A DNA stretch of 39,617 nucleotides from Seminavis robusta (lineage: Eukaryota; Bacillariophyta; Bacillariophyceae; Naviculales; Naviculaceae). Positions 23,015 through 33,570 of this stretch are shown here, piece after piece. Every line of letters begins with the position of its first letter. The stretch's first letter is position 1. The notes beneath the pieces are model-generated. The model did no database searches. It worked only from the letters and a program-made list of their open reading frames with translations, and was not told where the DNA came from. Where the stretch lies: positions 1 to 39,617 of the forward strand of contig CAICTM010001027.1 of assembly GCA_903772945.1 (NCBI GenBank), written 5' to 3'. Both the position numbers and the translations under genes were made by a program.

Positions 23015-24428
23015 TGAGTGTTATGGGGTAGTTTCTATGCTTACTGTTTACCGTGGTATATACTTATACAATCTTTTTCAACAAGTGTGACAGGAAAGGG
23101 GTGAACTGTGGAGATTTTACCGGTTAGAGGTACGAGTTTAATAAAGGAAGTGGGTGAGACACGTAGAAAGTGTACCAGCGCTACAGCCCAAAAATGGACC
23201 AAAACCGTCTATAAGCAAATGACTGTCTCAATGTCCGATTGACCAATAAGTAGATTAATACGAAATCGACCTCAAGTACCATTGACTCATAGCATGTTTC
23301 CCATACTGACCACATGATTTAACATCACATACCCTATGTTAAACGTGTATTTCATTTTCGCTATACTTTTTGTGAGATAGTTAAATATTTTGGTCCATTA
23401 TTGAGTCCCGTTAACTCAGAAAATAGAGAGTAAGACAGAAGGTTTCCGATATTGTACTGTTTTTGCTATAGTATCGCTGATGTCTCAAAGCGATGGACCA
23501 AAACCGACTTTATACCTGTATAATGCATGGATACAATGTCATGGATACGGTAGTGTACTAGTAAATGTACATGTAGCGCGCGGTACCGGTACCGGCATCA
23601 AGTACTGTACTATACAGTACATACTTTACACTGTACATGCATTTTCGTTGTTTCCTTCAAGAACTAGCTACATGACATTGTAGTCTAAACAGCCGAACTG
23701 AAAAGACTGCCCTTCACCAAAAATAAATCAATCAACCAAATAATCCTCTTTTTGCAAGCAAGTGTTTCAGTGAATCAGTGAACATGATTTATTTGGGCGG
23801 TTGAGCTGCGGATCTGCGGATGATGTGGGGATCATTATTGTGTCACGGTGTCTGCGTAGAGATTTCCATTGCTTAGGGACTTGCACCCTTCTCTACTCTT
23901 GCTTCCGGAAGTGAACATTAGGAACGAGATCCTCATTGATCATGCACGTACCAGCACTTGCCAGCTTACATACATGATGTCGCCTCTATGCTACATCTAG
24001 CAGAGCACAGCACGTACAAAATAACCGCTATTGAACTTTGATTCAAGAGAATTTGGCAAGCGTGCAAGTAAGATAGCAAACTTCTTTTCTTGGACCTGAT
24101 CTTTTGGGGAGGCCCTTTTCAGAATTCATGCCAGGTAAGACGGCTGAGCAGCATTGACAATTGTGAAGAATCCAAATCGAATGGAATCATTCAACAAAAT
24201 GGACGACTATGGCTACTTCCTTTTTCTCCCTGGTACATGTTTACTAAGCATAAGCATTCATTGGATTACGCCTCGGCCTGTCTGGCACTACCGGTAACTA
24301 CGTCCTCTTCTATTCTGGAGAGGAGACACAGAGACATATCCAAGTTCGACTCTAGGAGAAACAGACAAAGCAGGAATCATCCAAACCGGATTCCGAGAGC
24401 TAAAGCTCGGGGGTCGTCGTAACTTCTT
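23015..24428. other. Gene-free, A/T-rich spacer with short repeats
   Basis: No coding region is supported. The 14-mer ATGGACCAAAACCG occurs at 23194-23207 and 23493-23506 in the same orientation, with a shorter inverted relative TTTTGGTCCATT at 23388-23399. This suggests remnants of an old repeat. A GGTACCGGTACC palindrome lies at 23582-23593 beside ATGTACATGTA. The open frame at 24090-24422 has no family resemblance. Confidence 0.4.
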
Positions 24429-26124
24429 CTAATAATTCGATAACTGTCGAACGGCGGACTTGTTGCCGTTGTCGTTCATGACCAGAACAAATCCCACCAC
24501 CAGCGGAGAACTGTTTTTCTGTTCGTGCTCCTCCACATAAGTTCGTAACTGAGCATCGTATTTTTCCCATTCCATGAATAGTAATGTCGCTTCTGCCAGA
24601 ACCAACCTTATCTTCTTGGGTGGCTCGGGCAGAATTGATGGTACTGAATTCGGCGTGGAGTTCTTCGAGGATCTTTCCTTGAAACTGTAGCTCAAGTATC
24701 CGATTGCCCTTTGCAGAAGATGCCCAGTCAATCAAGATCTGCATACGGTGCTGTGAAAGAGCGCTCAAAAAATTTGCAAGGATTTTCTCCCCGTTCTTGT
24801 ACATCTCTTCTTTTGACGGTAGGTTCAGCAGGTCAAGAATGGATTCAGCCAGAATATAGTTCAATGCGCTGACATGTTTCTTGCGATATTGCTCGCTCGT
24901 CGACCTGAAAATGTATTCTCCGTCTTTCTCGCGTGTGACGGATACCGCTCCTAAGTGTACCAGCAAGGTGAGGTATTGCGCAGTATCGAGCCCCTCTTCA
25001 AGCATTTTTGTAATTGACGTTTCTTGAACTTTGTATCCTGTCACCGCCTGCCGATCGACCAAACTGTTCACCACAGCACGGAGCTTTGATGCATCAGCCC
25101 TCTTGATTACATGAAAGGCACTTGAAGGCAGATCCTCGGCTACTTCTTGTTCGTCCAAATTCTCGACCCATTCACGCCAGCCACAGGCAGTATCTTGGCC
25201 GCGTTCGACTCGTTTCTGGAGCTGTTGTAACGCCCGGTTCATCATGCCAGTGTGATAGAGAGGACTTCCTCCCGGAAAGCCAAGATTATTAAACTGAAAT
25301 TTCACCTTTTCCAACACGGCTTCTTCCTCACTATCGTCGAAAGAAGCATTGGGGATGGCCTCCTTTAGCATCACTTTTACATCCGCTTCGAGTAAGCCAA
25401 CAGCGTCGGCAAAATCGTCATCGAATGTCAGGTCGATATAGTTGAAGTTGGAAATGAGCTTAAGACCGACAGGTGTGATGCCTGTTGCCCAGACTTTGAT
25501 GCTGCATCTTCCGTCGGATGCACTCTTGCAATTGCTGAAGAAACTACAGTAGGCTTGGAAAGCTTGCTGCATTTCCTTCCTGATGTTGGGGTGCTTTTCA
25601 CCTACTAGTATAAAATCAAACAAAGTTTCGCGGATAGGTTGTCGTACTCATCAACAAGAAAGAGGAGCTTCGCGCTTCTTTCACCGAACATTCTGATTGC
25701 TTCGGCCAGGTAACCTACCAATTCCCCTGCACCAAAAGTATGAACATCAGGCCCGGCCAATTCCCTAAAATCTTCATTAATTTTACTCGAGACCGCCAAA
25801 GCTGAGGGGTATAACATACCATTTATTCTTCTCATATTCTGGCGGGTAGTAAAGGAGTCCATCCGGCGTATCTTGCCCAAGCTCGTCGCTAAGCATTAAT
25901 TCTGCTAAAGAAAGCAGCGTGGTTTTCCCCATTTGCGGCGGACGGGTGAACAATACGTTGTCCGCAAGGATAAGTTTTCCGACAAACGAGCTGTTGTCAC
26001 GGAATTTCCTTTCTTTTGTGTTGTAAACGTCATTTCCTACAGCTTGTATGACCGGAAACGTCTTGCGCTTCATTGGTGGTCCAGGCAGCACAGCGTAGTC
26101 GTCTTCGTCATGTCCATTGTCCAT
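24429..26124 (-). pseudogene. AAA-ATPase-like / PD-(D/E)XK family protein, frameshifted
   Basis: One protein of about 560 residues is readable, but in two alternating frames. The N-terminus (26124 to about 25790) holds FTRPPQMGKTTLLSL, the Walker A form of the AAA-ATPase_like family. It shifts frame near 25788 into KINEDFRELAG and LLFLVDEYDN (Walker B, about 25650). It returns to the first frame near 25625 for GEKHPNIRKEM, WATGITPVGLKLISNFNYIDLTFD and a helical middle. The C-terminal nuclease-like part begins GRSDIT and shifts again near 24595 into FMEWEKYDAQLRTYVEEH, ending at 24429. The ExK residues expected after GRSDI are lost at that junction. Relatives are found in bacteria, diatoms and fungi and are of unclear, possibly mobile-element-linked, function. 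Because two of the shifts cancel each other, sequencing error cannot be ruled out. Confidence 0.85.
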
Positions 26125-26142
26125 TGTCCATTGTCCATTGTT
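26113..26142 (-). repeat. ATGGACA tandem repeat at the start of the AAA-ATPase-like gene
   Basis: About four copies of the 7-mer TGTCCAT (plus strand) lie here; on the minus strand they read ATGGACA and supply ATG codons in different frames. The repeat spans the presumed translation start, so the true start is ambiguous. Confidence 0.6.
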
Positions 26143-26788
26143 GCCACTCTCTTTTAGGAATGTTGCTGATGCTACGCTCCTAGTTCTGTGTGAAACGGCA
26201 AGCCCTTTGACGAATCGAATCGAATCTTGCGTTTTTTGAGCAGATCGTTCGGCGAGCGTGTTGAAATACCGCGCCTGCGGGTCTCCGTTACCGTACCAGT
26301 AATGTTCATATTCAGCTCGAGCGGCTTATTGGGACTATTCACACGTCACACGGCTGGGCGACGTCACTCAAGGGACCAATTGAATGATGTCTCTGTTGGA
26401 AAAGCTTTTGAAAAAAATAGCTGTTTTGATGCAAACCTAACCCTAAGCTTAGTCATGAGGACTGTGGTACGTCATACATGCTGTGCTGGTGGCATTGTTT
26501 GCTCACAATTTTTCTCTGAATCACTGCTTCTCGTCGCTACGGACAGCTCATCCTTACGATGATTTGTCAGATTGATGCACAACCAGCTGCTGATGCATAT
26601 GTCTAATCGGTCAGCCTAAACGTTGCGATCGTCGCCTGTTGGCGTTCTTGTCTGGAGAGCCATTACTTGCTAAGCTGATGAATCCCACCTTTGCCTCGCC
26701 TTAAGCTGCTTAGTCAACAACCCACTGTGGAACTCTCTAGTCCCAGAAGCAAACAACTGAACAACTCGCTTGGACTAGAGAAGGAACA
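26143..26788. promoter_or_regulatory. Divergent spacer upstream of HSF gene 1
   Basis: No gene is supported; the 111-codon open frame at 26227-26562 resembles nothing. GACGAATCGAATCGAATC at 26209-26226 repeats the word seen upstream of FBPase. A CRE-like GCGACGTCACTC lies at about 26350-26361 and a GGAAAAGCTTTTGAAA run, with GAA spacing loosely like a heat-shock element, at about 26397-26412. Regulatory roles are inferred. Confidence 0.4.
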
Positions 26789-28335
26789 ATGGGTGATGAT
26801 CATGGCGAAGCAACAGTGGTCTCAAACAGTTCCTCGCGTGGTAGCTTCGTGGGATTGCCTGGGGCCGGCGATGTAGCCACAAACGAGTGGGAACTAACAA
26901 CGGTCAACAAGCATACTCATCACGACGCTTTCAACAACACTAACAACAATCAGCATCAGCACTCAGGCCAGCCGTACTTCACTGCGGAAAGCATGGCTGC
27001 AAACGTGTCACAAAACTCAACACCGAACTTGACCTCGGCAATGCCTTCTAGTTTCCCAGCAACACTCATTGTTTCAAAGAATCCCTTGCCGATTCTGCCT
27101 TCAGCGGGACTTGCTGTGCCAGCGGCACCGGCAAACAATACAGTTCCAGAGTTCTTGTATCAGTTGACCAAGATGCTGACAGGAGGACACAATGAGATTA
27201 TCGAGTGGTCGAATGGTAAGGTGCAGTAGAGCAGCAGCATACCGTGCGGTATTGCGAGCAGTTATCTGATGCTGTTCTGGACTTAATTTCTGTTTCTTTC
27301 TTCCTCGTTCAGGCCGGATCGAAGTTCACAACCCTCACAAGCTGGAAAGCGCAGTGCTACAAAAGTACTTTCGCCATTCCAAGTTTGCTTCCTTCCAGAG
27401 ACAACTGAATTACTTTGGTTTCAGGAAACTTGCGGGGAAAGGCAAGATGGCACCTTGTTCCTATGTCAATGAAGCTGCTACTCACGACATTGGCAGTCTG
27501 TTACTGATAAAGGTAAGTTTGTGCTTCGTGGTTCAAAGCATGTTTGTGGCAAGGGAGTTGTTCTGAATGACAGGAACGCGGCTCTTACGCGCTTCCATGA
27601 CCCCTTTTGTATTCTCAGCGCAAACCAACTACCAATCCCAGAGAGAAGAACGGTCGAAAGTCAGGAGGGGACAAGCAATTTGTCAAAGCCGGTTCTATCC
27701 CCCCCAATACAGCACAAGGAATGGTCCACCAAGTCAGTAGCGCCCCTCCCAACCCTGTTGCAACAGTTTCATACACCAACACCGTTATGAAACATGAGCC
27801 CTTGAAGGCGCCAGCAGGTAGTTCACAACAGGCCATTGCGCAGGCAGCTGTGGGACGAGGGATCCGCCACTCGATAGGGTACGACTCCAGTGCGACAGCA
27901 TCTGCCGCCGCGGCTGTAGCTCGGGTGGAGTCTTCCGCAACAGCTACCGCGACAACAGAAGGTACCTCCTTCTTCATACCGACTGGCGTTCAAGACAGTC
28001 TATCGCAGCTTGCAAACAACTACCAGAACTCTCTTGCGGCGGAGTCACCATATCCAGATAAAGCTCCCTCGCAGCCCGAGGCACAGCCAGCTCAAGAATC
28101 TTCCGACTCCTACAACGAGCCATTCCCGTCTCTTCTAAGCAGGAACTCCTCGCTCATAGATCTCGCTATGATTCCAACGATGATGGAAGGAGACGAAGAA
28201 GACGGAATGCCAACCGTCCCAGGAATGAGCTTTGTGGACTTTCCACAACCTGAAGTCGATCCTTCCAACGCTACTGCTTACAGAGCGAAGTTGGAAGCGA
28301 CGAAAGATCAGGCTGAATCTCAAACAATGGGCTAG
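26789..28335 (+). CDS. Heat-shock-factor-type transcription factor 1 (three exons)
   Basis: The exons are 26789-27215, 27313-27512 and 27619-28335; the protein is 447 aa. A Ser/Asn/His-rich N-terminus of about 118 residues precedes the HSF DNA-binding domain at about 120-212: [21 protein letters not shown], then (across the first intron) [20 protein letters not shown] and the recognition helix region [19 protein letters not shown]. The domain is split by an intron after WSNG and ends at a second intron after SLLLIK. The C-terminal 235 residues are Ala/Ser/Gln-rich with short acidic stretches ([11 protein letters not shown]) that could activate transcription. No classic HR-A/B coiled coil is obvious. 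Diatoms carry many such genes, and most probably do not respond to heat. It faces a close paralogue at 29360-31075. Confidence 0.94.
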
Positions 28336-29359
28336 AGCAAGGTAGCACAGGCTATGCTCAGATTTGGCTAAGGAGGGGGTTACTTGTCGAAGAAGGGAAT
28401 GAACAAGCAACCTTGAGTTGGCGCAACTAGTCCTGCTTGCCCTCAAGGTTCAAAGTTTTCTGCACAAACTCAACTTGAACATAGCATTTTAACAATGTTA
28501 GTATATATTGTACAAAATGGATGGAATGATTCAATATACGACACAAGACAGTGGCAAGTCCTCGATTTGCGTCGTTGGCTTGCTAACTTCCTCTAGGTGG
28601 ATATCCTCGTGCTGCTCGTGTGTTGGCATGGATCCCAGGCCTGGTACGACTGTACGGTCAGATGTTACACTTGGATGATGCCGTCCCAGTTGACAGGCAT
28701 GCCCAGCAGGGACAGCCTCGAGTTTGGTACTGGGCAGTGGGGTTCAAAAGCTAGCTAGGTGTGAAGGTGAACCCTCTACATAGCAAGCTAGAAATCAGGC
28801 CACTGAAGCTGGTCAACCGGCACCCCTCGAAGAACTTTGCTGAAGGATGTCTAATAATGTGTCAGTCCCATTCTGAAGGCTCTGAGGTGGCCAGTGGCTT
28901 TCCACTAGACACCGAAAGGAGCAAATTTTCTCCTCTGAGTCAAGCAAGAGGTGCAGAGGCATTGCTCTTCCAGCAAGAGGAACGTTCTCGTACATGTACG
29001 GTACTAGTATGATGGTGACAGAGGGAGAGAGCTTGGTGTGATGACGAGGAACGCAAGTAACCAAGCCTGGTTCATCCAATTTTGGGTTTTCAATTCTCAC
29101 CGAGGACTGAACTTGCTCAGATAGCCCTCAAGGCTTGCTGCAAGGCTATCAAGGGATCTAGCTGGTAATGCAGGTAATATACAGTATATGTAGAATTTTC
29201 TCTATATCATCAGTATTAGCTCTAGCTAACCGAATAAGAGATTGATCTGTACAGTACACGGTTTCTTCTGCCATCAATTTATACACGAGGGGAGCGGGAA
29301 GTCTTCTTTGGGTGTTTGGAGAGGAGTGTTCAGTTTGTGCTGTGGTGTAAACAAAATAT
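28336..29359. other. Convergent spacer between the two HSF genes
   Basis: About 1 kb between two stops, presumably both 3' UTRs plus unique sequence. The open frames on either strand (28761-29012, 28813-29100, 29158-29451) do not resemble known proteins. GTACATGTACGGTAC, a palindromic patch, lies at about 28992-29006. An inverted pair AGCCTTGCTGCAAGGCT (about 29132-29148) can form a short hairpin. Confidence 0.4.
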
Positions 29360-31075
29360 TTACTGGAACCTTTGAGCTGCGTTGTTGATTCCTGCCGCTT
29401 GGTTTGCGGCTGCTTGACTGGCAGCAAGCTGTCCTTGAGGCAAGACACCAACCAAATCAGCCACGGAAGGATCGCGGGATAAGAAGGAGTTCAGACTGAG
29501 CAAGGAAGACAACCTGTTGGAACTACCCAAGAGGTTACCAAAGGACATGGTGCTCAGGTTCTCGGGGAAAAGAGCACTAGACGATGGAAGGCGTCCACTC
29601 AACAACTGCTGGCTAGCAGTGGACGCTCCCAACTGAGCTTGTCCTGGCGCAGGGGCGGTTGCACGAGCTTGTTGATCACCGCCCACCAAAGCCTTCAGGT
29701 TGCTGGCGCTTTCAAAGAGACCAGCTCCGAGTCCCCCACTTGCAGCATTCAAAGCTGCGGAAGCCGCTCCTCCCGAGTTCAACGCCGCGGATGCTGGTCC
29801 ACCAGCACCCTGCTGGAGGCTGTTCAGGGCAGCAGTAGCATTCAAAGCTGCAGAGGCTGGTCCTCCGGCGAGGGCTGCAGATGCAGGTCCAGGAGCTGGT
29901 ACTCCACCAAGAGCAGCAGACGCCGGTCCAGGTCCAGGAGCTGGCACTCCACCGAGAGCAGCAGATGCAGGCCCAGGAGCAGGCACGCCACCAAAAGCGC
30001 CCAGTCCAAAAGCGGCAGCATTCATTTGCGAGTTGAGCCCATTCTGCTGGCGGTTGGCCAAACTGGCTGCGAGTTGCGCATGGAGTTGCTCAATGGAGGG
30101 GGTACTGGGTGTCTTGGTGAGACCTCCCATGGCTGCAGCCGCGTTTGCGGTTGCCTGTTGGTGAGCTTGACCCAACAAGTTTTCAGCCGACGGTTGTTTT
30201 TGTCCTCCAGCTCCAGCACCTCCCATGAGAAGAGACATGGCGTTTTCATTGCTCAAAAAGATGTTTCCTCCCAGTGCTTTCTGTTGCAAGGCAGCAGCAC
30301 CTTGGAATTGTCCCACTTGTAGCTGTGCCGCTGCAGCAGCAGGGTTTCCAGCTTGGGCAAAGAGCGCTGCGGCATTAAATGCCTGAGTGCCCAATCGATT
30401 CACCCCGGGTTGTCCCGTGGCAGCAGCAGCTCCAGCAGCCAGAGCGCTCAGGTTGGCGCGGAGATCGAGGCTACCACCCGGAGGTAACTGCATGGTCCGC
30501 TGTTGCATGGCAGCCTTGCGAGCAGCGGATCCATTGGTCTTTCGCTTGATGAGGAGCAGACTGCGAATATCCGACGTCGCAGCCTCGTTGACATAGGAAC
30601 AGGGAGACATTTTACCCTTTCCGGCAATCTTACGAAAGCCAAAGTAGTTCAGTTGTCTCTGAAAGGAGGCGAACTTGGAGTGACGAAAGTACTTGTGCAG
30701 TACTTCAGCTTCCAGACGCTCTGGGTAGTGCACCTTAATGCGACCGTCCACCCACTCGATAATCTCACTGTTATCGTCCGTCAGCATTTTGGTGAGTTGG
30801 TACAGGAACTCGGCGATTGGATGGTGCTGACTTCCACGGTCACCGGTGCGGTTATACGCTTGCTGCAGCTGATCCAGATCCGCCGGAGAGACGCCTCCTG
30901 GACCCCCCGCAGCACCGCCATCGGCTCCAACACCCGCAAAACCAACTGGAGCTCCATGCGTAAGGTCGCCATTGCCAAAGGCACCCGCTTGCCCCAGAGC
31001 TGCGGTCGCTGCAGCCGGAGCCATCATGCCCGACATCGGGGCCTGGGCAGCCATAAAGTTAGTCAGGTTATTCAT
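29360..31075 (-). CDS. Heat-shock-factor-type transcription factor 2 (intronless)
   Basis: This single exon codes 571 aa from ATG 31075. An Ala/Gly-rich N-terminus precedes the HSF DNA-binding domain at about 88-180: [60 protein letters not shown], then [17 protein letters not shown] and SLLLIKRK. The domain is very close to that of the neighbouring HSF gene, but both intron positions are absent. The remainder is rich in Ala, Gln, Gly and Pro. A repeated [13 protein letters not shown] unit at about 367-420 (plus shorter GGPASAALN variants to about 440) gives a compositionally extreme spacer, suited to activation or condensation. No HR-A/B zipper is clear. Confidence 0.95.
   Translation of the reverse strand: MNNLTNFMAAQAPMSGMMAPAAATAALGQAGAFGNGDLTHGAPVGFAGVGADGGAAGGPGGVSPADLDQLQQAYNRTGDRGSQHHPIAEFLYQLTKMLTDDNSEIIEWVDGRIKVHYPERLEAEVLHKYFRHSKFASFQRQLNYFGFRKIAGKGKMSPCSYVNEAATSDIRSLLLIKRKTNGSAARKAAMQQRTMQLPPGGSLDLRANLSALAAGAAAATGQPGVNRLGTQAFNAAALFAQAGNPAAAAAQLQVGQFQGAAALQQKALGGNIFLSNENAMSLLMGGAGAGGQKQPSAENLLGQAHQQATANAAAAMGGLTKTPSTPSIEQLHAQLAASLANRQQNGLNSQMNAAAFGLGAFGGVPAPGPASAALGGVPAPGPGPASAALGGVPAPGPASAALAGGPASAALNATAALNSLQQGAGGPASAALNSGGAASAALNAASGGLGAGLFESASNLKALVGGDQQARATAPAPGQAQLGASTASQQLLSGRLPSSSALFPENLSTMSFGNLLGSSNRLSSLLSLNSFLSRDPSVADLVGVLPQGQLAASQAAANQAAGINNAAQRFQ
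29760..29990 (-). repeat. In-frame [10 protein letters not shown] coding repeats in HSF gene 2
   Basis: Imperfect units of about 36-42 bases coding [13 protein letters not shown] occur three times, followed by shorter PASAALN units. They are expressed as part of the transcription factor. Length variation between alleles or strains is likely. Confidence 0.7.
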
Positions 31076-33570
31076 GGTACGGTACCGGATAAGGTTAGCT
31101 AGCTAGCGTGTGAAGAACAAGAAGAAGAAGGATGGGAGAAAGATCAATGCTGTGATGAAGAAGAGAGAGCTTGTCTCACACCTTCTCTGTCTACGAAATT
31201 CTTCTCAGAGAACAGTCGCTTCGTTTTGGCTTTCACAAAGGAACAGAGCAAGGTCCTCCCAAAGATTATGGTGCTTGCTGGGCTTTGGGGAGGCGAGGAA
31301 GCAAGAGAAGAGGAGAGAAATTGAAGGACAGCAATCTCCGCCAAGTAGGAACCACGTAGGTCTGGTACTAATCGGTGTTTTGAACGCATCCGAACACGAA
31401 GGAAGACAACGTGGTGGAAATCGAGATGGTGGCACAGAGGCAGTGTGACAGTGGTGGTAGGTAATTCAAAAATAATTTATTGCCCCATCTCTGAGGCAAC
31501 ATTTTTACCTGTAGTGGTACCTTTTTACAAAGGACCTCTGTAGTACCGGTACATGTACCGGTAGACTGCCACGAGCCACTTGGTTTATCTATCTATCAAA
31601 TTTTTGTTCTTCATTCAATCAAATGTAGTGAAACTTTCCAGTGCAGGGATATTCTGAAGTATTCTTTCAGATGTAGATATTTTGAAAACATTAGTCCTCA
31701 AAATGCCAGAACTGTAGTTTGATGCATGGTAGGGTTGATCTCTGTGGTAACACAGGGTTTCTCAACTCTACCGTAGCTAGTGCTGGGATATTCTGAAAGC
31801 TTCAGCCAGCCCTGTACCGAACTAGATCTGGTTGAAGAAGTGAAGAGTCCAAATTTCGGGTATGATCCATTACTTCAGCTTGTGGCTTCCATTGAAGACA
31901 TGATGAGCCGAAATTTTGGACTCCTAATATAGCTAGAACTGCAGACATAGGGCCACTAATATGGTTAGCCAACCCTGGCACCCTGGCTTCTAGCCCAATA
32001 TGAAGGAAACTGAGGGTACGGTACCGACTGTACTGGTACAACAGCTGCTTCACATTTCTTTATTTTAGATCCCTCACATTTTAAATTAGTTTCGGAGCTA
32101 GAATTGCTCCAAAGATGAGGTAATATTCAAGATGAGCAGCAACAATAATGGACACCACTATGAGACCAAGGCCGATCCAGAATCAAACAGCCAGTTCGCG
32201 TTACTGGTATAAAATGAGCGTCCAATAGATGTAGGATGGACATTCGACACTTCGTCAGTGGAGGGCAATAAGAATGGTAATATCAGACGAAAGGGTTTTC
32301 TTATTGGGTTCTGACCAATTCAAGGATGAAAGACTGACTGTGTTAGATCATACGATCATACGCCACCCTCTATCTGCCAAAGCATTTCCACAATAAGTTG
32401 CTGGCTGTCAGTGGCCTAAGTGTGCGGACACCAAGATCCGCTTACAACACCAAAACTTGACTTAGAGTCGACAGTGGCAAAGAATAGAAAGGGCCTCGGG
32501 ATTTCCATTCTTAGCTGAATGAGGCCTGATCAGCAAGAACTCTTGCCACGCACGCGTTTCCAGAGTTAGGGCGTGGACAAAGCTTCTTCCTGGGTTCACC
32601 GGTTTCTGTTATTGTTCCATTATCAGCATCTTTCTGATCCAATTCAGTACCTTTTTTGATAGTACAGCCAAGATTGTTGGACCACCTCAGCCGCAGCAAG
32701 ATTTGGTCACTAAACGTATGTAAAAATAGGAACGTTAAAATATACCCATATTTGAAGCTTTCATATTTCTTCGCTCTAATAACAAAGCAAATGATGCGGC
32801 TGAGAGCCTGTGTTGTAAGAATAACTTCTTCTCGTAGCTTATCCTTTACTATAGTAAACCATTATAGACTCGGTCCAGCTGAAGCTGAGCTGGATTTATG
32901 ACTCAAGCACAAAAGGCTTAATCCGAACACAAAAGACGCTGACAGCTGCTCATCCTTTGCTTTCAGGTCTGGAGGGTGTGTGGGAGTAGATTGGGGAGCA
33001 AAGAGTCGACGTCTGGCCACCCACCATGGAACCATGGAACACAGAAGGACAAAAGTTGCAGTGGGAATGGGTTCGGGGAGCTGTTCGGGGAGTGTGCTGC
33101 TGCTGTTCTTTCGTACACTGTACTGGAAATCTGAGCAAACACCCAAGAAGTCGCGAAGTCCCCGTTGGTGGTGGGGGATCCCATAGTAGAATTTTAGCTC
33201 CATAGTATTTTTTAAATTAAATTTACACATGACGTTCCACGCCAGTCGGCTGGAAATAATATCTTCACGCCCTCTATGGAATCCATTAGTTCGGACGCAG
33301 TTCGGATGCACACTCAAAGACGACCGCTGTCGAGAAACTAACCGGTGACGGCCAGACCTTGATGATCTTCTTCAGAGGAAAAGGTCAAAACGAGTGACTG
33401 TGAGTGTTATCCTGCAAGGCCAGTACCATCTCTACACAAGGAGGAAGAGCACTTACATGTCGGTCTTCTGTTGATCTTGGCATCTTATGGGCCTCTAACT
33501 CTTCGAAATTTCCAAGTTCCAGGGAGTCAGCAGAGCCCCACCAATGCAGCGAGCACCTCACAGTTTCTCA
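31076..33570. other. 2.5-kb spacer, leader of HSF gene 2 plus repeats
   Basis: The right-hand neighbour of 31075 (to about 31200) is a pyrimidine-rich leader when read on the minus strand. GGTACGGTACCGG sits directly before the HSF ATG. A perfect 20-base palindrome containing ACCGGTACATGTACCGGT lies at 31544-31563. GATATTCTGAA recurs near 31649 and 31789, and GAGTCCAAATTTCGG (about 31846) has an inverted partner near 31905-31922, suggesting a degraded element. Open frames at 31110-31448 and 32862-33317 show no family resemblance. I see no gene. Confidence 0.4.

Noticed and set aside
24429..26124. Short introns as explanation for the AAA-ATPase-like frame changes
   Set aside because: Candidate GT-AG pairs at the shift points would be under 20 nt or would remove the Walker B region, so indels fit better.
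29639..30322. 227-codon open frame on the plus strand
   Set aside because: It is antisense to the repeat-rich part of HSF gene 2 and consists of Ser/Arg low complexity.
32862..33317. 151-codon open frame on the minus strand in the 31-33.5 kb spacer
   Set aside because: No recognisable protein pattern, and overlapping frames of similar length on the same strand argue for chance.
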